64,000 nucleotides of DNA, from positions 13,291,501 through 13,355,500 of the forward strand of contig CM076961.1 of the NCBI GenBank assembly GCA_039566865.1, written 5' to 3'. Under the pieces are notes generated by a model. It was not told the DNA's origin, ran no database searches, and saw only the letters and a list, made by a program, of their open reading frames with translations. This DNA comes from Aurelia coerulea. Its lineage: Eukaryota > Cnidaria > Scyphozoa > Semaeostomeae > Ulmaridae. The stretch's first letter is position 1; every line of letters begins with the position of its first letter. This document shows, one piece after another, positions 10,301 to 21,500 of the stretch. Position numbers and translations under genes: made by a program.

Positions 10301-12169
10301 GGAACTTTAAACAAAACAAAATTGAATCTTCAACGAGGTTTATAAATATTTGCCCAAAACTGGTACAACATTTAAATAACATGAAAAATACCTATAACGA
10401 GGAAAATTGTAGAAACCACACCCAAAATGGGGGTTCCCACATACTCTTCCTCGATTCTGGCCACCTCCACCCCAGGGTTACAGCCATCTTCTTTTTATGA
10501 AAAGACCTGATGACAAGTTTTGAAAAGATAATGAAGTCGTCACAAATTCTAAACTGATTGAAAAACACTGCAAACTTCAAGAAATGATAGTTTTGAAGGT
10601 CTACAATATAGTGGTGAGCAGATATCTGTTGCTTTTCTGAAACAATTAAGCAATTTGATGACGTCATACCTTGAACTTGAAAAATGTCAGACCCTGTATC
10701 TAATTCTGACAAAAATCAAGATATTTTCAAAGAGAGATATTTTCAAGATATTATCTAATGGCTGATTGAATAAGAAGCGAAAGCTTTTCAAAAATCCCGA
10801 ACAATTAATGATCTTTATCATTGTAATCATAAAAGTTTCTTTTCATGATTTGTATCATACCAGTTTGTGGGATGATCTTTATTCCATTCGTGAGAGTCAA
10901 ATATCATAATTGTAGCTACCGGGTGTCCCAAAAAACTGAATACAAGTTTGAAAAATTCTAATGCCAAGAGTTTCGGTCAAATCACCCAGAAACTATTTTC
11001 ATCTTAACCCTCAATGCCTGAATTACATTTTGGTATTTTCCTCATAATTTTCGGCAACTTGGTTGCAGAGCAATAAATCAGCAAGTGTACAAATTTCCTC
11101 TAAGGCTCAAACCAGAGCTCCTAGTACAGAAGAGTTAACGATTCTAGGGGTGACAGAAGCATGTTGGCCCTCGACATCCAACGCTGATATGTTTCGGAAT
11201 CCTTATTGGTAGAAACCGACAAGAAAACATTCTCAAAGGAAGAGTTCATCAAGGGATATATTTTACTTTACTTCACATCAAAATTGTAATCTTAAGAACC
11301 GGTAACCGGTAACCGGTTCATTTTAGTAAAGGTCCCTAGACCAATAAGATACAGTGATATGATTACTCCAGGAAATTTGTTGTCTTTGACTTCGATTTAA
11401 TTTTGTTGATTTGTTCCATTCAAATCAGCAGGAACTTTTTTCCTGAGAATATCACAGGTTTCTATGCTTAGGAGTTCTTCACTTCGTGGTTTAACAATAG
11501 CGGCTCTGGTTTAGGCCCCAGAGTAAATTTTGCGTTTGCTGATTTATAGCTCTGCAACCAAGTTACTCACAGTGGTCAGAAAAGGATCAAAATTTTATTT
11601 AGCCAATGAAGGCTTACGAAAAATATGCTTTGCGTAATTATGTTTTAACTTTCAGCGTCAGAATTTTTCAAACTTGTATACAGTTGTTTGTGACACCCGG
11701 TAAAAAAACCTCATTTTGAGCTACAGCATTTTACAAGTGTTATTTATTCAATTTTGTTGTTGCACAGGAAAATGTAAAGCCCTCGGGCAACACGCACATA
11801 CGTCGTAAGTTTTTAACGACCGCGGGCTTTATATTTTCCGGTATAAAAATTAAATTGGTTAGCATTATGTTAACATTGTAGTTGTTCGTTTACCTGCCCA
11901 TCAATTATTATTAAGACATCAATTATTATTAAGATTATTGGAAAAGTCAGCAGTCTTGGACACGTTTTCCGCAGCCCTTAAAATCGGTAAAGATTTCAGG
12001 GATACCAGTAGTAATTCTTATATATACCCTCTGTTCATTTCAGGAAGTTCCATTTGATGTGACGTTCCAGAATATTGCATGCCTTGAGAAGTTGTTCAAT
12101 CCTAACTTTGGTCATATCTCAAAGACAACAGAAGCTTTCTTCATGTGGTTATCACGTTTGTTAAATTAA
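479..12169 (+). CDS. CFAP54: Ciliary protein, C-terminal four exons (probable CFAP54)
   Basis: Four exons with matching splice phases (479-1374, 5596-5919, 8608-8795, 12044-12169) encode the last about 510 residues of a large protein; the N-terminal part lies left of the window. The first exon starts in a codon completed by T479. Joins: phase 1 (G+TT, Val) for the first two introns, phase 0 for the last. The protein has a highly charged, Gln/Arg-rich segment in exon A (predicted helical or coiled coil), a Trp-Tyr-Arg-Pro segment in exon B and a short conserved-looking C terminus ending WLSRLLN. I believe this is CFAP54, an axonemal central-apparatus protein required for ciliary beating, because of the order charged linker, QWYRPEL segment and final hydrophobic segment, but that is recalled resemblance, not an alignment. 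It converges with SUCLG2. Introns are packed with repeats described separately. No clear AATAAA is seen just after the stop. Confidence 0.6.
2260..2590. repeat. Degenerate inverted-repeat (MITE-like) hairpin
   Basis: Arms around 2290-2345 and 2497-2560 are imperfect reverse complements (shared core TTTGCCGCA / TGCGGCAAA with flanking TTTTGGTCA / TGACCAAAA). A third, weaker copy of one arm lies at about 1960-2040. No target duplication could be assigned. Confidence 0.55.
2758..2951. repeat. Short TIR element with 35-bp inverted arms
   Basis: The left arm (2758-2792) and right arm (2915-2951) are near-perfect reverse complements, sharing ATGTCGTTTAAAAATGCAGC on the right and its complement on the left. 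The interior includes a CACGTGAC palindrome. The left edge follows a 13-C run. Too short to code. Confidence 0.65.
3148..5051. mobile_element. 1.9 kb foldback element in CFAP54 intron 1
   Basis: The sequence 3148 to about 3740 reappears in reverse complement at about 4455-5051 with high identity, and similarity continues inward at lower identity (about 3740-3830 against 4370-4455). Outer ends are CACAGTGATCCAGA and TCTGGATCACTGTG. A 5-bp direct repeat AAGTG flanks both ends, a possible target duplication. Open frames inside (for example 3691-3966 minus) resemble nothing I know and are not conserved between arms. Classified as a foldback or palindromic MITE; superfamily unknown. Confidence 0.75.
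5052..5595. other. Intron 1 right end, no feature recognised
   Basis: AT-rich, ends in the pyrimidine-rich acceptor ending AAAGCAG at 5595. Nothing else supported. Confidence 0.4.
5596..5919 (+). CDS. CFAP54: CFAP54-like exon B
   Basis: Acceptor CAG at 5593-5595, donor TCAG/GTAAAT after 5919. Encodes Val (split codon) plus 107 codons, including VQWYRPEL, the hydrophobic strand IFLFAMN, and an acidic helix ending in ESELNQQS. Phase 1 at both ends. Confidence 0.7.
6680..7357. mobile_element. TIR element (MITE), 678 bp
   Basis: The terminal 30 bp are inverted copies with a few mismatches: TACACTGTGCCGGATAAATT at the left and its complement ending CAGTGTA at 7357. Internal copies of GTTTACACTGTGCCGGATAA (about 6776) and further CCGGATAA/GCGGATGA motifs show subterminal repeats. 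No transposase is present. Confidence 0.7.
7378..7790 (+). pseudogene. LINE 3' end fragment
   Basis: The reading frame 7378-7674 encodes the typical C-terminal tail of CR1/Rex-like LINE RT proteins in cnidarians: LEVYKCITSGNPSFLW, LLQLPKTRTNKYGNES, LSYRGSMVRNRLP. It begins abruptly beside the TIR element at 7357 and ends in a short 3' UTR that loses recognisable sequence by about 7790. 5'-truncated, dead copy inside a CFAP54 intron. Confidence 0.7.
8355..8548 (-). mobile_element. tRNA-derived SINE
   Basis: Read on the minus strand, the element starts at 8548 with GGTGTTGTGGCGCAGTGGTG, matching an RNA polymerase III A box (TGGCGCAGTGG), and about 50 bases later has GGTTGGATACC, close to the B box GGTTCGANNCC. 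A non-tRNA body of about 110 bp follows. It does not fold as an intact tRNA (anticodon arm and acceptor stem not maintained), so it is a SINE, not a tRNA gene. It lies in an intron, 60 bases before exon C. Confidence 0.7.
8608..8795 (+). CDS. CFAP54: CFAP54-like exon C
   Basis: Acceptor CTTTCAG at 8601-8607, donor AGCG/GTAAGT after 8795. The split Val codon joins exon B; 62 further codons include the basic stretch TRKKKPVGIK and an amphipathic helix ending NSFKKDSVA. Ends in phase 0. Confidence 0.7.
9227..10105. repeat. 34-bp tandem array, 26 copies
   Basis: The unit is AAAAGTGGCACGTCCGCGTA followed by CCACAAACATAGTT. Copies are almost identical over 879 bp and differ mainly at one position (CGTCCGCG or CGTCCCCG). 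In order the site reads GCGGCCGCGCGCCGGCCGCCGCCGCG when split into single letters per copy and read without spaces is longer than allowed, so: copies 1-13 G C G G C C G C G C G C C; copies 14-26 G G C C G C C G C C G C G. Each unit has an imperfect palindrome (GTGGCACG / GCGTACCAC). Copies 12 and 15 carry one extra change each. It lies in the intron between exons C and D. No spacers, so not CRISPR-like. Confidence 0.95.
10919..11700. mobile_element. TA-flanked MITE, GGGTGTCCC family, 782 bp
   Basis: Ends CCGGGTGTCCCAAAAAAC at the left and TTTGTGACACCCGG at the right are inverted and are flanked by TA on both sides, as for Tc1/mariner-type insertion. Long subterminal inverted similarity includes TTGGTTGCAGAGCAATAAAT-like sequence against ATTTATAGCTCTGCAACCAA. 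No transposase frame. Related copies at 23641-24424 and 25882-26944. Confidence 0.8.
11760..11870. repeat. Short palindromic repeat, AAAGCCC family
   Basis: The arms GGAAAATGTAAAGCCC and GGGCTTTATATTTTCC flank a 50-bp interior. The same family occurs at 45860-45990. Confidence 0.6.
12044..12169 (+). CDS. CFAP54: CFAP54-like terminal exon D
   Basis: Acceptor TTTCAG at 12038-12043, phase 0. Encodes 41 residues from EVPFDVTFQNIACLEKLFNP to WLSRLLN and the stop TAA at 12167-12169. Confidence 0.7.
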   Translation, partial: EVPFDVTFQNIACLEKLFNPNFGHISKTTEAFFMWLSRLLN

Positions 12170-12745
12170 ATTGACAGTTAAGACTCTAAGTTATTATATG
12201 TGCTTTATCGTATCAGTTGTCAAGCGGGCACATCATTCTGGGGACTGTTTAAATGTTTATGCATTTGTATTCATAGATTTGCACTTCATTTTGATTATGA
12301 ACTATTCAATGAGAGAAAGATCAGTTTGATAAAATAGATATAGCTAACCCAGCATAGCCGTCAAATCTTTTCTTTTGTCCAAAGCTCCCGCGGGGTTCTG
12401 ACTCACGCTCTGATCAGATCGCATTTTCTCCCATGATTGACCAATCAGATGCCGTCGTTGTGTTTACTTCCGCGTTTCGCAGCAAAACTTAGGCCATTTT
12501 CGGCCGTTTTGACCACTCTCCGGAAAAAATCATTGCACCATCGGATAAATCGAATTTCGTCAAAATTTCAATTGGAGAAGATTCTCCATGCTTTGGACCA
12601 TAAGTGTTTTCGGTATGGCTTTGCGATCACTAAAAATAGCAGAATTGTGGCATTTTTAAGCTCAATGCAGTCATTCATCGGTTACAGACTCTATGATTAG
12701 CAAAAAGAAGAGTAGAAAACTGAAAACCTGAAGAAGAACTAGTGC
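12170..12745. other. Intergenic or 3' UTR sequence after CFAP54
   Basis: Presumed 3' UTR, then sequence with no recognised gene. A GC-richer patch lies at about 12380-12490. Confidence 0.35.
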
Positions 12746-13713
12746 CAGTGGCGGAAATTCAGCTTTTTGAGTGGGGGGGCAAGCCGTAAATTTTCCGAGT
12801 CGGAGGAAATGCTTTTGTTCTCAGGCATTTCGCTGGAAGACTTAGACCTGACATAAATAGGGTCCTTAAATGTGCTAAGGTCATTGTATATCAGATTTCA
12901 AAACTATTTATATTCAGCAGTTGATAGAAAAAGGCAAGAATGTATTATGAACGTACTGTCGGTAGGCTCAATAGCTACGAGGACGCTGGGGGCGAAGCCC
13001 CCAGGAAAATTTTTGAGGACACTCCCTCTATTTTTGCTTAGAATGCCTTTCATGACCCTATGTTTGCCAGTACTGAATTGGGATTTTGACAATGTTGTAA
13101 CATTTTTTCAGAGTAGCATCCCAAGGAAATTTTTTGGGTAATCAGATAGTTTACTTGGGCTTAGGAGAGCTCTTGGATCCATTGTTTGCCAGTGCCAAAT
13201 TAGAATATTTGATAATATGAATAACCAGTTCTCAAAACAGTTCTGCGTGAAGAACCTCTCCTTTGTCTTAGAACGCTTCTCGCAATTCAGGTTTTGCCTG
13301 CCCCCGCCCCTAACATGGAAACTTTGAAAATTCGCTGATAGTTTGTGTTAATGTCGCGTCCAGGAAAATTTTTGAGAACTCCACCCTTTACATTGGCTTA
13401 GAATGCCTCTCCCAAAGCTCCAACATCTCGCGGAAATATTGCTACTCTCTAACTAACCCATACCCAAGAACTTTCTTCTCGTTTATGAAATAAATGAAAG
13501 TGAATAAAAACTTTAGAATATGCTTTTTGAGCTTGTGCATTTCGTTTGCTCTTTCTATATAAAAACTCGTCCACTTCTTGACGGTGACTCGTTTCTTCAC
13601 TACAGTTTCAATCCCACCTACGAAATGTCCGACTTTTAAGAAAATTTCCGAATCTTATCGAATTGGGGGGGGGGGCAATTGCCCCTCCAACCCCCCCATA
13701 ATTTCCGCCACTG
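12746..13713. mobile_element. hAT-like non-autonomous TIR element
   Basis: Ends CAGTGGCGGAAATT and AATTTCCGCCACTG are perfect 14-bp inverted repeats of the CAGTGGCGG type often seen in hAT elements. Inside, G runs and C runs near both ends (about 12773 and 13670) extend the inverted structure. A clean 8-bp target duplication is not seen, and no transposase frame remains. Confidence 0.6.
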
Positions 13714-13790
13714 GACATTTTTGACTCACCCAGAATGAAATTCGCGAAAAAGATTTTGGATCCGCCGGGGTTTCATGCTTACTTCAAATC

Positions 13791-14114
13791 AAGAGCCCTA
13801 GGACGATATCAAAGGGCCCTTGATTGAAGTAGATTCGTTACCAAAATTGTCCTTGGTTCTTTCTTTGTTGACTATTCTCTCAGCTTTGCTTCTCAAATCC
13901 CTTGTTTTCTTTAGACTTTCTCAAGTTGAAACACACACAAAACTGCTGCGGCCATTCTCTATTTTGATCCTTCGACAACTAAACAAAAGTGAGGTTGGGG
14001 CCAAGGTCCACCACTGATCTGAGGTCCACGTAAAAATGAGATGAGTCTGTCATACGCAATTTCTCTAAGAAATCTACTTCAATCAAGGGCCCTTGATATC
14101 GTCCTAGGGCCCTT
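13791..14114. mobile_element. TIR element with about 45-bp arms
   Basis: Left arm from 13791 with CCCTAGGACGATATCAA and GGGCCCTTGATTGAAGTAGA, right arm the reverse complement ending at 14114. The interior (about 230 bp) does not code. Near-identical arms imply a young or gene-converted copy. Confidence 0.7.
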
Positions 14115-15480
14115 ATGGTAACATAGCAAGGAAACATAGGCAAACTCGCCCAAAAGCGAACGTTTAGCAATGGTTCATAGGTAGTTTGGCCTTTTGATAT
14201 TTTATGATATTCAAGGGATATTGTATATGCGTTTTAAAAATACTTCCATCCAACGTGTCATTTCACTGTTTTGCAGGTCAAACGATGCGAAATACATCGC
14301 TCGAAGATACTTGAATCAATTTCGACTTCTATATCCCGTTTATAGCCTGGCCGAGAGGAATGTACTTGTTGTAATATACGATGCAAAGAGAAAGACCGGC
14401 TGCAAAAAATTCAATTTTAACCATTTAATCACAAGATCGTTGCATTCTAGGCATTCATTAATCATACACGTACAAATACAAACTATCATGAATTTCTGCT
14501 GTGAAGTTCCACAAAAATAATTTCAGAATGTGCTCCCTAATTCCTATCGAATAATTCACTTTTTAAACTATTAGCGTATGCGTCGCAAGCTTTCTGCCGT
14601 TTGGCAGTTCGAACTATTGATGCAACTTACAAAAAATCGTCAACCTTCCATCGTTAATCAATTAGTTTATTCATTCCTTCATTCATCCATTCAGTGAGTT
14701 ATTTAATGTCTGTTCTGCATTTGCAATAGAATACCCAAACAATGTTGCCGTGTTTTTGACGAAACTTTCATAGGATTCTGTAAACCATTCTGCTCTAAAA
14801 AAAAGCAGCAGGGCCAGAATTCGTAACAAAACTAGCCTGTTGTATTGGTCTCCCTGCAAGAACAAAGCGATTTGCTACTCGATGGGTAAGAAAAAAACAA
14901 AACTGCTACTGTTCCTTAAATATCACATCAATAATATCTGTTAATATCTTGCTGAATATCCAGGATGTTCAATTTATGTTAAAACGGTCTAAGAAGCCCG
15001 TCTACTTATCCAATTACGTAGGATGTTTCAAAATCAGGTATCTATCAAAACTTCAAAATTTCGCTTCACTGAATCCATTGATAAGTAAATCAATATCCCT
15101 GATATAAATTTGATTTCTGATAAACAACTCAAAGAATATTTCAATGTTTTGGTACTTTGTCAAATACAAAACCTTCTTTACCCACCCGGCAATTTTTCTC
15201 CTGCCAATCGTTTTGTTTAAGCAAGGTAACCTAAAGCACAACAGATGTCATTAGAAAAAATTCTTGAAAATTACGAAATCTGCAAATGTTTGAAAATCAT
15301 TCCAATTACGTCTATGAAGAATTCTTCCAGATATGAAATACATTGCCGAATGATAAAACTATCTTCGGGCCAGCTGGGTTTCTTTACGTTAAGATCTGTT
15401 ACGACACAGTTCAAAATCTACTCACAGCAGCATCTCAATAGTTTTGACATTATCATTATCCTTCGTAAATCCATTCTGCT
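14115..15480. other. Intergenic, tail-to-tail between CFAP54 and SUCLG2
   Basis: AT-rich. Presumably holds the SUCLG2 3' UTR at its right end. I see no gene, no clear repeat and no unambiguous poly(A) signal. Confidence 0.35.
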
Positions 15481-15590
15481 TTATCGTAACGACGAAACAG
15501 CTTTCAATGCGGCATCTTCTAAATCGTCGGCGGTCTCAATTAGCATACCACTTGAATCTAAGATTCGTCTTGCTTCTGTAACATTGGTAC
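15481..15590 (-). CDS. SUCLG2: SUCLG2 exon 10 (terminal)
   Basis: Residues 388-423, [19 protein letters not shown] to ALKAVSSLR and stop TAA. Acceptor TTTTTTCAG. Confidence 0.95.
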
Positions 15591-18500
15591 CTGAAAAAAA
15601 ATTATATCAACAATGTTATTGGTGCTGACAAAACGTGAGAACCCTGACAAAAGCATGACCCTCCATTTTCGAGGAAACCAATGCATCAAGCATTTGACGA
15701 AACAGCTACAATTGGTTAAAAAAAACCTTCATGCAAATGGATTTGATTTTGTAGCAAACTTTTTGTTGCTTTTCATAATTTCCTTATTAATTTATTGAAT
15801 TGACCCTCTAATTTTCTAATATTTATTCTTTAAAACATGAAATGTTTTTGAAGATATTAGCAAACAAAACAAAGAATAAAGACATTCGTTGTCAAGCATT
15901 AAACGAAGGGATTTCAGGTCACGTAACAAAGTAGTTCCACACAGTCATTACCTTCGAGACGAACGACAATCGGCATTCCAAGATCGAGTCCTCTGTTTGC
16001 CTTTGTGATGCCCCTTGCAATGGTTGCGCAGTCAACAATTCCACCAAAAATATTTACCAGTATCGCTTTGACCTGAAAAAAAAAGAAACTGACCTAATAT
16101 CACCATGGTAATAAAGGATTTAGAAAATCACACATTTCACTGCAACCTGCAATGTTTTCTGATCGCTCTTCTTGCACTATTGTTTTATGCTTAGCCTCCA
16201 TTGAAAATGCATTTTCCCCTAATGGTCATGCTCTGGAAGTATTATCAGAGTTAATTTCATCAGCTACCCACTAGCCTTATATTGAAAAACAAAACTAATT
16301 TCATCGCAGATAACTTTCACTGAAGAGACGAAATACAGTGCCTCCACACTATTTTGAAGCGAACATTTTCTGTTTTCCAAGAGATGAGATTTCAACGTGT
16401 TGCTTGATGTCCGCTGTTATCTAAATCCACCTTCTTAAGCTAAAAGCTTCTCAATGCTGCTTTCTTTGGCTACGTAATTTTGAATCTCACCCTGTTATCT
16501 GACGTTATAATCTTAAATGCTTGATAGACGCCATCTTCTCTTATTCCACCTCCAAGATCTAAAAAGTTGGCTGGATTTCCACCATGTAATTTGATGATAT
16601 CCATTGTTGCCATTGCAAGGCCAGCACCATTCACTAGAAAAAGCAAACATTTTAGGTACACCGAGCGACCACGACCATAAGAAAAAGATCATTTATTTCA
16701 TTATATCAAAAGGTCAGGTCATTAAATTTGGAAAGGATCTATACCGTTAAGCAGAACAACCTTTGTTAAAATCCAACTGCACTTCGTTAAGTTGATACAA
16801 TTAGATTATAAAGAACACTTTGTTCTGCAAAGAGAACTTATCAAATTTGCAGTACCTCCTTACTGTATTAAATAATTGTAAAGCTCCACTTGTCATGGCC
16901 CAATGTAAATCAGAAGATAGTAGAACCTGGGTTAAAATACCTAAATATGATTATTGTAGTCTTGTTCTCTTTTACGGTATGCATCGTGAGTGAGATACTT
17001 GCAAAATCTTGCGTTTTTTCAGATGTCAGAAAGTTTCTTTTTTCTCAGCGCGCCGCCATTACGGCCTAAATCCCACCTAGGGTTACTCACACCCAAAAAA
17101 ATAAGAGAACTGAGTCGCCTCCCAATTGGCTTCTGAACCAAACAAATAAAATGCCCGTGGCAGATGTGTAGATATATCCTTCTTCTTTGGATCTAATCTC
17201 GTGTTTACTCTTAAAAACAATTTCTGGAATGCACAACGAGCGAGCTAGCTACCTGGGTTTCAGAGAAACTTTTGCGGCTTTGCTTGTTTTGAATTATTGG
17301 TTGAGGGAATTTTCTTTGTCTGCGATCGCTAATCGCTTTGAATTGAGGTGTCAATCAAAAGCTGCTCATGCCATGCTCATGTCTTACAAAATCTGTCCTT
17401 GTTGCAGGGACCAAAACCTACTCCTGTGAGGGTGCTGTCTATCTTGACTATTTCTGAAAAAAGTCTTGTAAAATCTGCAGTATGCAGGAATCTATAAATT
17501 CAAAAACCTATCTTGGCATGGGAAAAAATCATAAACCTGTCTGTATGCTAATTGTCCATAGATAGGCGTGCAATAAAAATTGTAATCAAAGGTTCCCTTC
17601 GCGAGCATAACATTTCAAAAACATTTCTTGCAAAGCAAAGATTTAAACAAAACACTGAAGTTTCAGTCTAACAATCCCGTAAGGGTGATGACATAAATTT
17701 GAAAGGTATGATATGCATGCTTACCTAGACATGCAATATTCCCATCCATTCCAATATAATTCAAATTATATTTTGATGCTTGCACTTCACGGGGATCTGT
17801 CTCAGAATGGTCATCCATTTCAAACACATATTTCTGTCTGAATTGTGCGTTGTCATCAAAGTTGATTTTAGCATCAAAGCATACCACTACAAGATACAAT
17901 TAAAGGGAATCGACATTGTTTAAAGCTGACCAGGGCTAATCTAAATAAATAATCTATTGCATTTGATCACTTTAGCACCTCCTGTTTTATCGTGTGGCTA
18001 ATTAATCATATTAGAGGAGCCAATGCTGGGCAGTTGAAGAAGTTGCCTCTAAAAATAGGAAATGCATAGATCAGTAGGTTGAGAGATCAAGCACAAAGCA
18101 TAGCATGATACAATACGCTCAATTGGAAAGCCACTGTAATCCATAAGAAAATTTCTCAGAAATGAATAGTGCAAGTTTTGACGGTGACACGTGCCTAGCT
18201 TAATAACGTAAAGAGGTACAGTGATCTTGTCTAACAATAGAACGGATAAACGCCACACGCCAGATATTTTCATACCCCTTTTAACACTGTCTGATCATCA
18301 TAGAGAACATCATTAGTACAATAGAGTGCTTCCAACTTTACCTCAGGCCTAACTTTAACTAAACTTAAACCAACTACCATGTCTGCTCTCTGTGGAGTGT
18401 ATGTCTTGGCATTTGGAAAAATGATGACGAAAATTGACCTTGTCACAATATTTAACATGAAATTAAAGAAGCTCCGACTACAAATTTCGGTCAACAAGAT

Positions 18501-21500
18501 TATATGGCAGTTTCTGATCGGTAATATCAGACAGACTTTGATCTTATTTTTCAAAAATGAAAGCATTATTTTTAAGATAAATCCTGGTACTCCACGAGGA
18601 ACAAGCCGAGCATTCATATCTTTTACGATTGCTCGGATACAAATGGATTTTTAACGATAACGTTTTTGGTGTTTGGGAAAAGCCAGCAAACAACTGCAAG
18701 AAACAATTGACACGGGCCTAAACAAATGGTATTTACAGATTTGTTTACAATTTGGCGACGGAACCCCTTTAGCATTACTTTCCCAAGAGAGAGTCCTCCC
18801 CATCAACTCGGCAAGTTGCAAACATTCTGAATCAACCAACTGAACTTCATTTTTCCACAACATAAGATTGAAGGTGCAATACTTCTGAAAGAGACTGTCC
18901 CAAAATACGGTACTTGCCTTGGCCATCAGGTGTCTCCCCAAAAGGATTGATCTCTACTTGTGTTGCATCAACACCAATAAAAAGATTATACAGTCTTTTG
19001 ATTTGAAGAGCAGCATAACCAACAAGATCTCCTTTGAAACCCAAGTTCGTAGCAAGACTTATTGCCTGGTCGTTGGTTAATCCTTCCTCGATGTTAATTC
19101 GCTCCTGTTAAATAGAGTAATCGCAAATTGACAAAATGTGAATTACAGATAGAAGACCTATTTTACCGGATGAGTCAGAGAGAGCATGGAGTTGTTGGTA
19201 GATTGTGACGTCGCGTTTAGCCACCCGATCGTCGTGAGCTAAATTTTTCCGTGCAGCCAAAAGTCTAACTTAGACCATAAACCTTTCCCCATTGAAATCG
19301 GTCACTTGATACATTAGATAAAAAGAGGTTCCTTAATGAGACCTCGCATGGGAGTCTTGCAACGTGATGAAATCTTTAAGCAAGCCCCTTCAGCATTTTA
19401 GCGTTGCCAAAGTTACAGGTACAAGTGGTATTATCAGGTCAACATCACTTCCCATTGTTATGTTACCTTTCAAATGATAAATTCAATCGGTCACTTAATA
19501 CATTAGTTAAAAAGAGGTTCCTTCATGAGACCTCGTATGGGAGTCTTGCAACGTGATGAAATCTTTAAGCAAGCCCCTTCAGCATTTTAGCGTTGCCAAA
19601 GTTACAGGTACAAGTGGTATTATCAGGTCAACATCACTTCCCATTGTTATGTTACCTTTCAAATGATAAATTCAATCGGTCACTTAATACATTAGTTAAA
19701 AAGAGGTTCCTTAATGAGACCTCGCATGGGAGTCTTGCAACGTGATGAAATCTTTAAGCAAGCCCCTTCAGCATTTTAGCGTTGCCAAAGTTACAGGTAC
19801 AAGTGGTATTATCAGGTCAACATCACTTCCCATTGTTATGCTACCTTTCAAATGATAAATTCAATCGGTCACTTAATACATTAGTTAAAAACAGGTTCCT
19901 TCATGAGACCTCGCATGGGAGTCTTGCAACGTGATGAAATCTTTAAGCAAGCCCCTTCAGCATTTTAGCCTTGCCAAAGTTACAGGTACAAGTGGTATTA
20001 TCAGGTCAACATCACTTCCCATTGTTATGCTACCTTTCAAATGATAAATTCAATCGGTCACTTAATACATTAGTTAAAAAGAGGTTCCTTCGTGAGACCT
20101 CGTATGGGAGTCTTGCAACGTGATGAAATCTTTAAGCAAGCCCCTTCAGCATTTTAGCGTTGCCAAAGTTACAGGTACAAGTGGTATTATCAGGTCAACA
20201 TCACTTCCCATTGTTATGCTACCTTTCAAATGATAAATTCAATCGGTCACTTAATACATTAGTTAAAAAGAGGTTCCTTAATGAGACCTCGCATGGGAGT
20301 CTTGCAACGTGATGAAATCTTTAAGCAAGCCCCTTCAGCATTTTAGCGTTGCCAAAGTTACAGGTACAAGTGGTATTATCAGGTCAACATCACTTCCCAT
20401 TGTTATGTTACCTTTCAAATGATAAATTCAATCGGTCACTTAATACATTAGTTAAAAAGAGGTTCCTTCGTGAGACCTCGTATGGGAGTCTTGCAACGTG
20501 ATGAAATCTTTAAGCAAGCCCCTTCAGCATTTTAGCGTTGCCAAAGTTACAGGTACAAGTGGTATTATCAGGTCAACATCACTTCCCATTGTTATGCTAC
20601 CTTTCAAATGATAAATTCAATCGGTCACTTAATACATTAGTTAAAAACAGGTTCCTTCGTGAGACCTCGCATGGGAGCCTTGCAACGTGATGAAATCTTT
20701 AAGCAAGCCCCTTCAGCATTTTAGCGTTGCCAAAGTTACAGGTACAAGTGGTATTATCAGGTCAACTTCACTTCCCATTGTTATGCTACCTTTCAAATGA
20801 TAAATTCAATCGGTCACTTAATACATTAGTTAAAAAGAGGTTCCTTCGTGAGACCTCGTATGGGAGTCTTGCAACGTGATGAAATCTTTAAGCAAGCCCC
20901 TTCAGCATTTTAGCGTTGCCAAAGTTACAGGTACAAGTGGTATTATCAGGTCAACATCACTTCCCATTGTTATGTTACCTTTCAAATGATAAATTCAATC
21001 GGTCACTTAATACATTAGTTAAAAAGAGGTTCCTTCGTGAGACCTCGTATGGGAGTCTTGCAACGTGATGAAATCTTTAAGCAAGCCCCTTCAGCATTTT
21101 AGCCTTGCCAAAGTTACAGGTACAAGTGGTATTATCAGGTCAACATCACTTCCCATTGTTATGTTACCTTTCAAATGATAAATTCAATCGGTCACTTAAT
21201 ACATTAGTTAAAAAGAGGTTCCTTAATGAGACCTCGCATGGGAGTCTTGCAACGTGATGAAATCTTTAAGCAAGCCCCTTCAGCATTTTAGCGTTGCCAA
21301 AGTTACAGGTACAAGTGGTATTATCAGGTCAACATCACTTCCCATTGTTATGTTACCTTTCAAATGATAAATTCAATCGGTCACTTAATACATTAGTTAA
21401 AAAGAGGTTCCTTCGTGAGACCTCGTATGGGAGTCTTGCAACGTGATGAAATCTTTAAGCAAGCCCCTTCAGCATTTTAGCGTTGCCAAAGTTACAGGTA

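Noticed and set aside
17187..17429. 80-codon plus-strand frame
   Set aside because: Lies in a dispersed palindromic repeat also present at 41.2-41.7 kb.
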